Shown piece after piece: positions 10,441 through 23,860 of a DNA stretch of 64,000 nt (positions are counted from its first letter, which is position 1; every line of letters starts with the position of its first letter). The notes under the pieces were generated by a model. That model made no database searches, had not been told where the DNA came from, and saw only the letters and a list, made by a program, of their open reading frames with translations. The stretch comes from Hyalella azteca (Eukaryota; Arthropoda; Malacostraca; Amphipoda; Hyalellidae): positions 249,583 through 313,582 of the forward strand of contig NW_025939527.1 in the NCBI RefSeq assembly GCF_000764305.2. Direction: 5' to 3'. Made by a program: the position numbers and the translations under genes.

Positions 10441-12441
10441 ATAATTAGCCAAGTATCACTATATTAACAAACGAGTTTAAGTTGAACCACGGCCTCTTGC
10501 TTTGACATTTTTACTCAACTTCGAATTTTTCCAGTTATATGAAAACATGCGATTTATAATGCATTTATAATATAAATACCTGGCTTCGTAAAAAACATTG
10601 AGTATGATATAATAACTATTGTTTGATTAAAACCATCATCCCTGATCGCAGTTGGTAAGAAAGAGAGTATTATGGCAGCTTTATCAAGAACGTACCGTTC
10701 TTCAACACATATAATTAATTGGGCTCCAATAAGCGCTTTAAACAAAATAGCGATTAGAAAGAGAGAGAGTGAGACGATTAAACGTATGTTGCAATTAACA
10801 AGCTGCCAGACGCCGCACGGTGCTAAACTGGAGTCATACATGCACTGATGTCTGTTACATGGCGGATATCTTGGTAATTAGCTGGCACCGAATACTGAAG
10901 ACGATAAGAGCTTGTTAGTGGTGTTGAAGCACTTCAGAGCAGGGCTGGGTGGCCACAGTTGTCTCATTAACTGATGTTTCTACTGAACGCAACCCCTTTG
11001 CTAATGTTCACAACAAGTCTTGCTTGTTTAGCGAATTGTTCGACACATAAATAAGTGATAAGTTGATTTATTTTGTGATATTAACAGGGGTTTAATGCAA
11101 TATGAGATAATGTTAGGGCACTGCCATATGTTCTACATTAAAAAAGAAAACAATTCTGCTAGAATATAATGAAAGGGATAAGATTCGTCGAGTTTGATGG
11201 TTCTGAGATTAGGGCTCTTTGTGTCGATGATTGCGATTTGGAAAATGTAAATGGAACAAAAAATTGCAAATAGATCGAAATAAGAACTGTATTTTTCAGT
11301 ATTATAATCGGTAGAATAAACCAAGCACAATAGATGAATTTAACATTCATAGTGAATCTCACTAATGAATCTCAGTGGGATGTTTATTTTTTCTCTTCTC
11401 GACAAATTTTTCATGGATAATCAAGACGGGCTAGGACCGTATTAATTTCAAGGCAAAATGAAGAGTCTCGGCTATTCATTACTGCTTCATGCCAGTCCGG
11501 GTACAGAGCAGCTACGTTCAGATATCTCCATTGCCTTAATTGATTATGAATCATGCACGGTCGCGATGCAAATGCATTCAAATATAAGACTTTTTTCTAT
11601 TTGCCTGCGTATGCAATCAATTTTGTATTTGTTAATTTTTAACGATATCTATGGTCTCCGTTAAAGCGAAAGAAACCGAAGGGAAAGTTTATAAATTTCT
11701 CAATTTCAACCAACCAATTTTTTATCTAGGGAAACTGCTCATTGAAAAAAAAAATCAAATTTGTATATTGTCTTAGTGATGCTCAGCGTCAATATGTAAT
11801 ATTTATAATTTATATTTCAATATCAGTAAGCATTTTGTTGGTTCACGACATTACAATGTTTCCAGAAAAAAATTAAACCGATCAATGCGTTTTTACAGAA
11901 TAATTTTTGACAGAAAAAAACGAGAAAATAGTAAAATAAAAGGGTGAATCCATTTACATGTAATGCTGTGGAATTTCCCGCGACTTCTACGTCGCTGCAG
12001 CCCGTCCTTCAAGATGATGAGCAAGTGAAACACCAATAGCAATAAATATTTAATCCCAGCAACAAAATAATATAATTTTAGCAAAATATGTGACCTTTTT
12101 TCGCACCTTATATTTGCAATAGGTGCGAGATTATTTTTCGAAATAAGCAGCAAGTTGAATTGGCACATACTGTTTTTCTTCTACAATTTAATTTGATTTA
12201 ATTTGAGAAGAAATACATTTTTAAAATCAGCTTTACGGGAGTTTTGCTAGCATTATCATAGGGAAGTTACAATCTCGCGGTTTTTCTTTACGTCACTGTG
12301 AAAAGTTCATTGTATAATAAGTTAATGAAAACTAATGCCCTTGATGTGGGTGACTACGCTTTTGCGACGGATATCTTAACATATGAATCATGCGTAAACG
12401 AAACAATGTTTCCTAATCCAATGGACTGTGAACACTCAGAT
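10441..12441. other. intergenic DNA, no gene recognised
   Basis: Open frames here (for example minus 10554-10841 and 11893-12168) are AT-driven, hydrophobic by composition and match no family I know. The right end probably includes the 3' untranslated region of the membrane-protein gene. Confidence 0.5.
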
Positions 12442-14140
12442 TTAACTTCTTTTCTTTTTATCGTTTGTGTATTTCAGCTGCTTTTTACTAATGAGCGTTC
12501 CCGCGCTATTGAAAAGCATGTTATAAAATACGAAGATGGCGGCCACACAAATGCCCGTCAACATGGAGATGTACTCGGCGCGGTTAGCGAAGTGCGTGCC
12601 ACAGATTGTGTACCACGACGAGCTGGCTGGCGGGGGCGAACCTCCAGGCGCGCAGTGAAAATCGAAGTAAGGTTCATCGTAGTCGCTGGCGCACAGATAC
12701 GTGCGTTTCTTCAGCACCTGCGAGAAATTGAACGTTAGGCGAGGAATATGAAGGATAAATGAATGAATAAGGTTGATTTTTCGATAAATTTGTGTTTTCG
12801 ATTTATTTCATCACTCCAATGTCAAGCTGATATCAAAAGAAGCATAAAGACGTGACCTTCATTACTTTAAAAAAATTCCAACAGTTGAAAATGACGTAAT
12901 ACTGAAAAATGTAGCCAAGTCACCTCAAATAATTATTTGAAAAATTGTTGTTACATTAGCGGATTAACCGACCGCTCCAAAGGCCGTATTGACGTCGGAA
13001 GTTTTGTCGCAGGCGCCGACGGTCTCGTGAAGTCCAATGGAGACCTCGTTCTCCGGCGACGCTGCGATAGTCAGGCCGAGGTACAGGGAGTAGTGCAGCA
13101 CCAGCCCCACCACCAGCAGGTACACGGACCAGTGCGAGGACTCGCCTACAAGTGCGGCAACTTCAGCACTCGCGGTCGCGCAGTTCAAATTGCCAAGTAT
13201 TATAGACGTTTCACTTTCCACGAAATGCGCTTATAAATTTGAATATCTTTTGATAACAACTGAAATCAATTAAAAATATGCTAAAACACGTCAAAAACAT
13301 GTCTAAAGCTAGTAAATTTCTTTCATACCGGTATGTAATCCGGTGTTTGAAAAACTCATTCTGCAAATAACCTTTTTACTATTTTAATTTCGCTTGAAGA
13401 AAGCGCAAATCTATTAAACGGCAAGCCGCATTGGAAAGCTGATTGTTATCAGATAATCGTACGTATTTATATAAAATATTCCAATGATAATCAACTGCAT
13501 AATAAAATATGAATACAAAATGTCAATTGAACATCTAAATCGGACGGCATTCGAAGCGTCAATTTGGCCGTAGAGAGCCACAAGCAGCCAACGGGCTGCA
13601 GTTAGCCCATGTAGGCCTAAATATTGTTTTGGAAAGATTTTCAATCATTAGAAATGGACAATTAATATCATTTATATCATTTTTCGCTTCAACTGACAAC
13701 TTTCATAAGAAAAACTTCGGCAATTGCTCCCAACTACTTTACCACTCATTAAATCCCTATTCGTGGAAGATAAAGTAATAAATCTGGGGGGCCGAATTCT
13801 TAAATCGAGGTTCTAAAATTCATATACGAATAAAAAATCCACCAATTTCTATAAAAATTGACCTTTTTGTCTGCGTGACGCCAAAACAGGCGATCTGTCC
13901 GCGGTCCAGACGATCAGGATGTAGAGAACGACTATGAAGAAGAAGCAGTTCTCGGTGTGTATGAGGTAGTTGTCGTGCAGGGGGTGGTACAGGAATATGA
14001 ACTGCAGCACACCTCCCGGCATGCCACACAGACCAGCGAGCAAGGCGCATAGTGTCTCCTTAATAAACCTGCAAGACATTTTGTATACATAAAACTTTAC
14101 ATAATATAAATATATAATATTGTATATATATATAATATAT

Positions 14141-14206
<66 letters not shown>

Positions 14207-16278
14207 TAAAAAATTTAGTACATGCGCCTTTGATGAACTAAAATTCGAAATTTCGAGCGAGAAAATTTCAAATTGTCATTGCGGAATAGACATGAAAAAT
14301 AACTAACCCGGAAGATCGGCTCTTATCATCATTGCCGGTGATTTTCCTCCTCCAGAAGTGAATAGCAAAAGTAAATGCCGTGCCAAAAGTTAGATGGAAG
14401 TAATAAGAGTTCCAAGGCACGCTGTAATGTCGGTCGTAAATGCTGGGATCAGTGTCGTGCCACGTCCAGTGTAGGAACTTCACCGCCACGATGTCGTATG
14501 GCAAGTCGACGAGCACCTCCACCAGACCAGCTGCAAAATGGAAACTCTTTATAATAATAATCAGATATTTATGTACCAAAAACTTTATTCCGAACACAAA
14601 TATACCCAGCCTAGTTTTCGAAATGTGTCTTCAGCGAGTTCAATTATATGTACGCTAAATAATGTGTAAGAACTTTAATGATCTATGTAAATTAAATCAG
14701 AATGTCAATCAATTCGAACAATATAAGTCATCGCCTATGAGATAAATTGCACATAGGGGTTTAGCGTATTAGCTTACAGTTGATTAATTTATTGCAACGT
14801 AAATTTTCTTTATATTTCAATAGAATTTCTCGTCAAGTCTCATCTCACCGGCCATCGGCTCGGCCCATCTAGGCAGTCTCAGGTGCGCTACAGCGTACGC
14901 GGCTGGGTACATGAACGACGGGTCTGGAAAAGAACACACATTTACTTTAAAAATTAAAAACAATTTCTTCAAATAAGGATATTAAATTATAGTTATAGAG
15001 TATGTTTATAAGTAGAGAATGATAATAAAATCAGCCATACATTCCGGATGAACATTTCGCAGCTGCGGAACGAATTCCCTGAATCAGAAAATTCCCATTT
15101 ACTTCAAGAAATGTGTACGCAATAAATGTCGCGAAAATTCATGAAAATATATCTTGCATTGATGGCTCACATATGAGAGGAATATGCAGGGGCAACCTCC
15201 TGCCGACGAGCATGACGGTGGTCTGGGAGTGCCAGTAGTTGTCGATGTCAGGCAGCGCGAAGCATACAAGCTCAGTCGTGATGCCGTGGAACACGCACCC
15301 CAACCACAGGTACTTCCAACGTCCACCTACGATGAACGCTGCGGCACCGAGAGCAATTTTAAATGATGATTAATTGGCTTATAGCTATCTAGTATTATAC
15401 GGTATATTAATGGATATAGTCTTTGTGTGACAGAGAAATCTTCGAATCTTAGCTACATGCTTGCAGATGAGATATCAAACCACATCCTACCTTCAGTGTA
15501 TGATGAAGGAAAGCCACGTATGCCTCCGTACGTAAAAAAACTCAAATCAAAATAAAAAGTAAAATAATTGCTCAATAATGAACTGAAATCCACGATTTAT
15601 AAAGACACGTTACTTACAATGTACGAGGGTAAGGAGCCCTATGACGTAGAACGTATACTCGGAGAGGAGGTAAGACGGTTGAGCAGCGAACGCATCCGCA
15701 GGGGAGCGAACGTGAACAAACCAGTCCAGCGTCTGTAAATTACAGGTGAATTAATAAGGAGAGGAATACAAACTTTATTTTGACCATTACAATTTTTATA
15801 TAGATTCATGAGTATAGTTTTATTCGTCGGGTTAATTAGATATTCTTGCAATTCATTGTCAAAGTATTGTTGTGGCTGGTAATTTTATTTTAATGGTGGG
15901 ATGCATTTCATTAAAATTTTATTATAATCAAGTTCATCCAAAACTGGGTATCTAAATTTTCAAAATGAAACAAAGAATGGTTACATAAAATTTTGAATCT
16001 CACAAATTTATAAACTTTCGCGAACTTTCCCAAATAATTTAGTTTACCCAGAAACGTTCGTTTTCTCCTGTTCCGTAAAAAACGATTAAATGGACATACT
16101 AATTTATTTTTGGTTTCGCGAATTTGGTATGTAATACATCGAAGTAAAACTCAAATAAAAGAATAATTTTCAAGAGTTGAATGCTCACTCTGGGATGGTG
16201 ACTACAAATACTCACGTCTTTGAAGGGGTAGTTATCATAATTAATCCCGTAGCCCGGTAACCGTTCAGGAGAAGCCAT
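12442..16278 (-). CDS. multi-pass membrane protein, DUF7802-like, 8 exons, complete
   Basis: Eight exons join in consistent phase to 432 codons plus TAA: 16216-16278, 15618-15732, 15171-15338, 14849-14923, 14308-14530, 13863-14068, 12973-13145, 12442-12717. The protein starts MASPERLPGYG. About nine hydrophobic segments lie near residues 45-60, 68-85, 108-126, 140-158, 187-203, 218-238, 256-270, 290-309 and 391-411. Conserved-looking blocks are GGRWKYLW, DIDNYWHSQTTVMLVGRRLP, LPRWAEPMA, FLHWTWHDTDPSIYDRHY, GMPGGVLQFIFLYHPLHD, KKRTYLCASDYDEPYFDFH and SWYTICGTHFANRAEY. I recall this His/Trp-rich pattern from uncharacterised insect and nematode proteins labelled DUF7802; I cannot confirm the number and know no function. 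The last two donors (GTCAAT, GTCGGT) are weak; the others are canonical. Codon content and phase agreement argue for a working gene. Confidence 0.9.
14105..14205. repeat. TA dinucleotide microsatellite
   Basis: An almost pure TA run in the intron between exons 14308-14530 and 13863-14068 of the membrane-protein gene. Confidence 0.95.
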
Positions 16279-18079
16279 GCCTATCACTAACGTGAGGATA
16301 AAAGACTACGACTAAAGAATCTGAGGAGTGAGGATCAGAAAACTCGGTTAACCGGATACGCGATACTGTGAAAGTGCGGATAAGCATTTTTTCGGCAATA
16401 TTTTACAATTTTCAATGATGTATTGCATCGCAGGTATAGATGCACATAATTCTACGATACGTGATAGTAGTCGCACAATTTAATTGAAAGATTATGCTAC
16501 TACTACGAAGTTTTTATTTAGATATAAATGGTGCGAGACTAATTACCCACCGGGCAAAGTAAAGGTCATTAATTCAATCTTATTATAATAAAATTTAGTA
16601 ACAAGCGCAATTTAGGCAAATTAATACTTTAACATTCCAATTATAGCCTTCTAACCCATGTTAATATCATTTTATTAACCTTGCTAAATATACTACAAAA
16701 CTTCATACTAGTTAATAAAAACATTTTCATATAATTTGACATTTATTCAAGAAAACGAAGAGAAAACTTCCAACTGTTCACAACAACTATATTCCATAAA
16801 CATTTTTGTATATAATTCTCTATTAGTTAGCGGAAATTCAATTAATCTGATTAATTCATGCTCATGGAAGCGACATAAATTCAATGTCCAGAACATCTCC
16901 ACGATGTTTGCTAGAAAATATCGTCCAACTGTCAGAGAAATAAAATCTGTTATGCACAAATGGAAAGAAATTGAATAACCACCTAGCGTGTGCGTGCTCA
17001 GGTCACGAGTAAATGAAGACAAGTAACATCTTACCACAGTGATACTTAGATATTGAAGTAGCTGCAAAGGTTGCGATAAGTAATCAGTGATTATATCTAA
17101 CATTAAGTTCCACGAGTGCGATGCTAATATCACCACATCCCCAGCAACACTGCTGGTTCAAGGTCAGCGGCAGCCCAGTAGTGGCCCTCATGGCAGCTGT
17201 ACTAACTAAATGATGCCGCAGTCAAATTTTTTATAAGGGTATATAAAAAAAAGAAACACTTTTACCTATTGTATTGTAATATGTAGTAAAGTAAATAGAC
17301 GATTCATATGCATTATGGTTAAAATGAAAGCTATTGACTTTTTAGTAATGAAAAGAGCGGACAGCAACGTGAGCAATCCGCCAACAAGGTTAAGTTTAAG
17401 GGAGCTCGGCGTTCACGTGGCATGCGAGCCGTGCCACGTCTGGGACGCCAGATAGAAGAAAGATTGATGCTTACACTCCGCAGATTATATTCACGAATAC
17501 ATAGAATTTATTTAGAATTTTGGGTCGAATTTGTAGTTGATACAATTGAAGGTGAACACGCTGCCGCAATTGAATTCGAAGAACACCGTTGTTTTATATT
17601 ATCCACAACTGACATGCAAACAATTTGAAATAATGGCTGGATTAACATAAAATTAATTCTCGTCTTAGCGTTGATCTAGTTTGCATTCCAAAATGAATTG
17701 GAACTCACTAGCTGGATAGTAAGGAAATAAAATCACGTAACTTTCCACTATATGTACAGTTGATATTTAATGCTTATTGTCACTGACGTAAGGTAATTTT
17801 AATTTAGATTTATAGCGAGTGCTTACTTTGAAGTTATCATTGTTTTGGAACTCGAACATGAAACACGAAAAAATTTCGATAAATTGTGTATATATTGTTT
17901 TTGTTCGGTAAACATCAACTGAAAGAAATAAGTATGTTAAACGATAAAAGTCCCGTTTTTGCACTTAGATATTTATGGCTTGACACTCTTAACGAATGAA
18001 ACTAATTCTAGTAAATAAACGGTATCGGGTTTATATCGCGTTGCACTGCGCATCTGTCAAATTAACTTAAAACGGCAGA
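16279..18079. other. upstream region of membrane-protein gene, otherwise unassigned
   Basis: The promoter of the minus-strand gene should lie just above 16278, but no TATA box or clear initiator was seen. A short GC-richer patch (17360-17460) with an open plus frame (17422-17628) matches nothing known to me. Confidence 0.4.
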
Positions 18080-20775
18080 CATACTGAACAGAAACATATT
18101 ATTAGTATTATTATTATTATTAGTATAAATATCACTTAGAATTATTATTATCATTATTCCATGAAGCCGTAACCGTGGCACGTAACAAATTAGATTAGAA
18201 GCAAGCGAAAAATAAATAACCACGAGAAAGAATGAGAACGGACAAAATTGACCAAGCACTTGATTCATTGGATCTACGAAATAGTTCCGTCGTTAGGAGT
18301 CGACGGAACGCCTGCACCGAAGGAGCCGATTTTACGGAAGCCGGCAGACTGTCCCAGGTTCTGGAGGCGGCGACCGGGAACGCGATGTTGCCGACGGTAG
18401 ATAGACGTGTAGACGGAACGACGAGGTCTGCTGTTGATAACAAACCAAGTCATTTTATAGAAGGCAGATCCGACATGAACAGAACAGTGACCTTGAACTG
18501 CGTGCTCTGCTGCATGCACAGCCAGTGATGATCGCGCAATAACGGCGTCACGTGGTCGAATTTTAACTTATGGCTTACGAGTCGCGCAGCAGCGTTCATT
18601 ACGGATTGCAGTTTATTTATTGCCGTGGTCCGGAGTCTATAGAGTGTGGCATTACCATAGTCCAAGCTGATCAGTACGAGCGCCATCACAAGGGTCTCGA
18701 GAGATAGCGGCGGACGCTACGTATTCGTCGCAGAGCGTCGAAACATGCAATGGTGACTTTGGTAATGTGACTGCTGATAAAAAGTTCCGAGTCCAGCAGA
18801 ATGCTCAGGTTACGAAACGAAGACGAATCCGTTGCCCACACAAACAGTGTTGGCTGGAGACTGATGCTGCCACCAAACAGTCGCATACCAAAGAAAGTCT
18901 GTTTTTGATGCACTGAGCTAGAGCTGTTCAGATGAAGACGACATCATTAGCTGTTATCGTCATCACCTGATGACGTCATCAGCTATTGTCGACGTCATCA
19001 GCTGTTACACTCGTAAATTCTTGGAGCACGCAGTCGAACGGGCACAGCGCAAAAGCTGCCGACGGAACAGCGGCTGACGTCGATCGTACAGCAGAAATTT
19101 TGTTAAAAAAAGGCATGGAATTCCATTACGCACACGTCACCCGAAGCATCATATGACCTCTTCCCACGAATTTATCCAGCGATAGCCACAGCGCTCGAGA
19201 GTCGCTGCGTTGCGTGTCGACTCTCTGGCGCCAAAATGACTCTCTTTTAGATCGAAGAAGCTCGACATAATTGCGCCGCGCATCTCGCCAGATGGAGGCC
19301 ACAGCAGCTGCAGCAGCAGGATTGCCACGTCTGTTCATCAGGTAGACAGCCAGTTGGGGCAGTCGAACACCCCGCTTCGTGACCCGATATTCATGGTCGG
19401 AGACTCGTTCGGGATCCGAACTGTGCGTGCATGAATGAGGTCATCTCGTGCACCAGGTCAGCAGACCTCATACCTGCACGCACAGTTCGGACACCCCAAC
19501 GAGTCTCCGAGGTAAAGGTAGAGTCCATAGGTATAGTTACACTAGATCGTTGACTGACAGCGCCAACCATGAGTCAGGCCGACATACGGTAGTCGTGACG
19601 ACTGCAGTATTCCGCGTAAGACACCGCCGTCGAGACCGCGCCACGGACGACAGGTAACTGTTTTGTACGCTGGTACCGAGCGCAAACACAGCACCGTTCA
19701 CTGAATATTCGTCCACACAGCACCGTCTACGCAATATTCGTCCACAGCACTAGTCTATGGTCGAATATTGCGATCCTGATGATGTCGACTGGCTTAATTT
19801 GGAGGTCAGCACGCGTGATGACAACGTCCAGCAATCTGTCCATTTCGTGCGTCGGTAAGGTCACGTGACTATCTATGCCATAGGTGGGCAGAAGGTCGTT
19901 CAGCTGACGAGGCGATGGGTCGCCGACACGATCTAGTCTAAAGATTAAAGCGCCTGTGATAAGGACTTGAGCGGGAAAAATCAGGAGTTAGGTGAAGATA
20001 TCGCTCAATTCGACGAAACAATCGCGCGTCATGACAACCGATCTAGGACGATAGATGGCGACTGCAACGCCCCTAAACGAGGCGCAGGTGACCCTAGCAC
20101 ATAGCAGTGTGGGTCGGGCGATGGTATCAAGGATGAAGGTGCACGCCGCTGCTGTACCTTACTACTCCACCGTAATTCGTCGCCAGCGTGTAGAATTGCA
20201 TGCTGGCCTGCTGGGCCTCGCGCGTTCGAATACCTGGAGTCCTTCAGCGCGTAGACGCGCGATGCAAACCGAGTAGTGTCGTGCCAGGTCTCAGACAGAA
20301 AGACGAAATCTAGTAAGCGCGAGCGGCTGATGTGAAGCAGCCACTCAACCTTGTTGTTCGGCGAACGGATGTTAAGGCAGCCGAACGAAAACTGACGACA
20401 CGGCTGCACACAGCAAGTGGCGATCAACACTAACGTTTAGTAGGTTTTGAGGTCTACGGGTCGACACAGGCCGATGCTCAGAATCATTCGTAGAGTTCAG
20501 CGCAAATGATTGCTGCCGTAACAACGGCCTATTGCCAGTGATAACGAACACACCGTTTTCGGGCGCTGCTCGATAGGTGGCAGCAGGACGCCTATTTCGG
20601 CCGGCACGGCATCCACGATAAGACATGCTAGGTGTGGGGAAATCTTGCAAGACGATGTGGAGAATTGAAAATGAAAATGCACCTGTTAAGAACTTATAAT
20701 TAAATTTTGACGAAAGTTCGTCAATTTTTCTTGTTAATGTGGAATGAGTTATATAATGAATAGAGCTTAGCAAGC
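18080..20775 (-). mobile_element. defective non-LTR retrotransposon (LINE), minus strand
   Basis: Read on the minus strand from 20775, endonuclease-type sequence appears first (GCLNIRSPNNKVEWLLHISR, then LDFVFLSETWHD). The linker before the RT follows (KRESFWRQRVDTQRSDSRAL, later VTADDV). The far C-terminal part then appears (SSHITKVTIACFDALRRIR, DYGNATLYRL, RLSTVGNIAFPVAASRTWDS), ending in a TAA-rich tail near 18100. Frames are broken at several places. The RT catalytic core that should sit between VTADDV (about 19000) and SSHITKV (about 18800) is absent, replaced by short TGACGTCATCAGC repeats. The element is dead. CR1/Jockey-type affiliation is inferred from the motifs. Confidence 0.85.
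19397..19510. repeat. ~47-bp inverted repeat inside the LINE
   Basis: Arms 19397-19443 and 19464-19510 share TCGGAGACTCGTT, CCGAACTGTGCGTGCA and ATGAGGTC in inverted order. They sit at the junction of the linker and endonuclease parts and mark an internal rearrangement. Confidence 0.75.
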
Positions 20776-21300
20776 ACTAAACGGTAAAGGATTTCATAAA
20801 ATGCGTTATACCGCTTGTACCGATATTTTTCTTTTAATCAAGTAATAAGATAAAAAACGCAAAAAAGTTAATAAAGTTTTGTTTTTATTTATTTAACTCT
20901 ATTTATTTAACTTTTGTTTATTAATTTAACTCTTGAATGCCGAAGCATAAATGATAATTGCGATAAATAAAAAAGTTAAAAATAATTAAATATTAAAGGT
21001 TGCTTTCCATCTCTATGAAGGATTTCATTCGCTCCTTAATTCTGCATTCATAGATTCAGTATTTTCCATTGACGCAGCATGGATTTGAAATTGTGACATT
21101 TTTTCGGTAACATATGTAGTACTAATCTAAATACGTATGCGGTGAACATGCACGGGTGAATTACTCCCCCATAGTGATTGAATTTTAATTGCTTTTTTTT
21201 TGTAGGTGTGAGCCTCAGAGTCGGAGCTCAAAGAATAAGGAATGGTTGTTATATAGGACAAAATAGTGCAACGAAAGTCGTCTATATTACTTATTACAAT
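20776..21300. other. AT-rich spacer between LINE and mariner remnant
   Basis: Nothing recognisable apart from simple TTTATTTAACTC repetition near 20885-20935. Confidence 0.5.
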
Positions 21301-21844
21301 ACTGTTAGATGTACCATATGGGGCAAAACCGATTGAGCAGTTTTGAGGCAAAATAAAAGAGTAATGGAGGTACATAAAGAAGAAAGTTCATTTTCCTCGA
21401 GGTTAGCATAACATACCAGTTAGAATACTTATGCTTTGAAAACCATATCAGGAAGATGGTGGCCGTTAGCTGCACAATACTGTTGGAGTCGTTCTCGGAA
21501 GTTTCCTTTAGCACGCTCACGCATCTGGCGAGGTATGGCCATAACCTCTGCAATAATCCGTTCCCTTAGCTGTGGTAGGATGTGAGGGTGACTTCTGAAC
21601 ACCCTTTCTTTTAGATGTCCCCAAAGAAAGAAATCACAAATGCTCAAAGCAGGTGACCTCGCAGGCCACTTTAAATTACCTCTCAGAGACACCAGACGTC
21701 CGGGAAACATGTGTCTCAAAACATTGAGTGACATCCGGGCTGTGCGAGCTGTAGCCCCATCCTGCTGTAACCACACGTCTCCCAATGCTTCATTTTCAAC
21801 AATGTTTCCATCCTGGGCTGCAAGAAATTTTGCAACATTATTGC
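21301..21844 (-). pseudogene. mariner-type (DDE) transposase remnant, left part
   Basis: The minus-strand frame reads DVWLQQDGATARTARMSLNV, FPGRLVSLRGN, WPARSPALSICDFFLWGHLK and RQMRERAKGNFRERLQQY, ending VFKA and stop near 21429. The QDGATA and CDFFLWG blocks are the second and third catalytic regions of Tc1/mariner-superfamily transposases as found in many arthropods. The upstream coding part, with a frame change, continues beyond the hAT insertion at 24334-24362 (VTVNSESHA on the minus strand). Only the C-terminal half survives, so it is not functional. Confidence 0.85.
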
Positions 21845-22010
21845 CAGAGGTGGGCAGTAGCGCGCTACATGCAGCGGTAGCGGTATAGGCGCTACATTTA
21901 ATTTTAAGGCAATGTAGCGGTAGCGGTAGCGCCCGCTACATATATAAGTAGCGATACGAGGTTTTGCCGCTACAGCGCTACCGCTACATTTATAAATAAA
22001 GCCTTTAGAT

Positions 22011-23647
22011 CAGTGGTTCCCAAAGTGGGTGATGTCGCCACCTAGGGGCGGTAGAAAGATTTTGGGGGGCGCGGTAAGGAAGTAAAGGGCGTTTGGGGAG
22101 CGGTAGGCGGGGGGGGCGGCAGCCCGAAGTCAGAGTCAGAAGTTTCAAAGTTTGTTTGACGATTTGTACACAACACGTGCAGCACATTATGACTCACATC
22201 TATGGTTTTTCACCCAGATCTGCTTTTTTAACCTCTTCTGGGTTTACGTCGCGGACAAATTAACGGTCGGACTCGCGGCCAATTTCCAAATTCAATGATA
22301 AAGGAATATCTCTCAAACTACTGAACTTAACTCAATGAAACTTGGTACACGTATCCAATAGGACCTAACGGTAATGTTTAGCTCGTGAAATTTTTTAAAA
22401 TTTGCTTTCATTTTTTTTTTGCTGCAGTTATATGGCAATACGGGCCGAAATTTACAGGGATCAAGGAATTTCTTCCAAACTAATTAACAGATTCGAACGA
22501 AATTTTGAATTTACAGTCCTAACTACCGAACGGTAATGTTTAGCTCGTGAAAATTTATTCGATTGCTCCTTTGTTCGCGAGTTTTTATTTCATTTCACCT
22601 TCATTCGTGATTTAAACAGCAATACGTGCTTAAATACGTGCAATCAAGAAATTTCTTCCAAAACTACTGAATGGATTTGAACGAAACTTGGTATTTAAAT
22701 ACCTAACCTCAGCAACGGTGATGTTTAGCTCGCTACAACTTTTTCGTTTTGCCTTCGTTTGCGAGTTATACGGCTATACGTATACGGATATACGTAAACG
22801 GCTCCTGCATGGTTAAACTGGCCGGTAGAAAAGCTGGTCGTTTCTCCGGCCTATATATGTATAACTCGCGAACGAAAACAAAATAGAAAAATTGTCACCA
22901 GCTAAACATCACTGTTGGGAGGTTAGGTATTTATATACAAAGTTTCGTTGAAATCTGTTCAGTAGTTTAGAAAAAAATTCTTGATCGCCGCTAATTTAAG
23001 CGACTAATTATCCGGCGATACGGGCCGAATATAAGGAAGTGTGAAATCAAGAATGACGGTGAAATAAAAAAATAAAACTCGCAAACGAAGGTAAAATCGA
23101 AAATTTTTAAACAAGCAAAAAAAATCACCGTTTGGCAGTTAGGAATATATATTAAAAAATTCATTCTCATCTGTTCAGTAGTTTGGAAGAAATTCTGTGA
23201 TCACTGTAAATTTTGGCCTGTATCGCAATATAACTCACGAATGAAGGTAAAATTTAGTAGTTTTTACAAGCTAAAAATCCACGTTAGGTTCTGATGAATA
23301 CGTGTTCCAAGTTTCATTGAACTGCGTTCATTAGTCTGGGAGATATTACTTGATAATTGAATTTTGAGATTGGTCGTGCGACCGGCCATTAGTCCGGCCG
23401 TACATTTACCCGAGACGTCCTAGGTTTCTAGTGCTGCAACAGTTTAAACAGCTGAAAAACATATTGGTTCACAAAATGGGGTTCTATTCGTGAATTACAC
23501 ATTTGTGTTTAACCTTTATCTTTTAAAATTGCAGCGTACTAAATTTCAAGAAAGAGGCGTATGTTTTTATATGTGTCTGTGGGGAGCGCTAGAAATTCAC
23601 TAGGGAGCCAAAGGGGGCGCCAGCCTGAAAAAGTTTGGGAACCACTG
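22011..23647. mobile_element. second hAT-like element nested in the first; palindromic body
   Basis: Termini CAGTGGTTCCCAAA are inverted at both ends and flanked by a perfect 8-bp duplication CTTTAGAT (22003-22010, 23648-23655). The body has no open frame. Repeated ~150-180 bp modules (each with ACTGAA-type, TAGCTCGTGAAA-type and GCGAGTT motifs) occur in one orientation left of about 22800 and in the opposite orientation right of it, so the whole insert could fold into a long imperfect hairpin. Confidence 0.9.
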
Positions 23648-23860
23648 CTTTAGATTTTACTTAATAGTATTAAATATTATTTAAAAACCAGCATGATACA
23701 TACATAATATAAATTACAGAATAAAACTGTACGAAAGATTTCGGTGTATAATGTTGTCAACCTCAGCCTGTTACTAGTGTCAACATGTTAGTTGTTACTT
23801 GTAAAGTTGTTACCAGTTACCACTTTTCATGTTTCAGTTTGCATACAATTATTTTTACAC

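Noticed and set aside
12298..12738. 146-residue plus-strand frame
   Set aside because: It is antisense to the last exon of the minus-strand membrane-protein gene, whose frame is supported by splice phase and conserved blocks.
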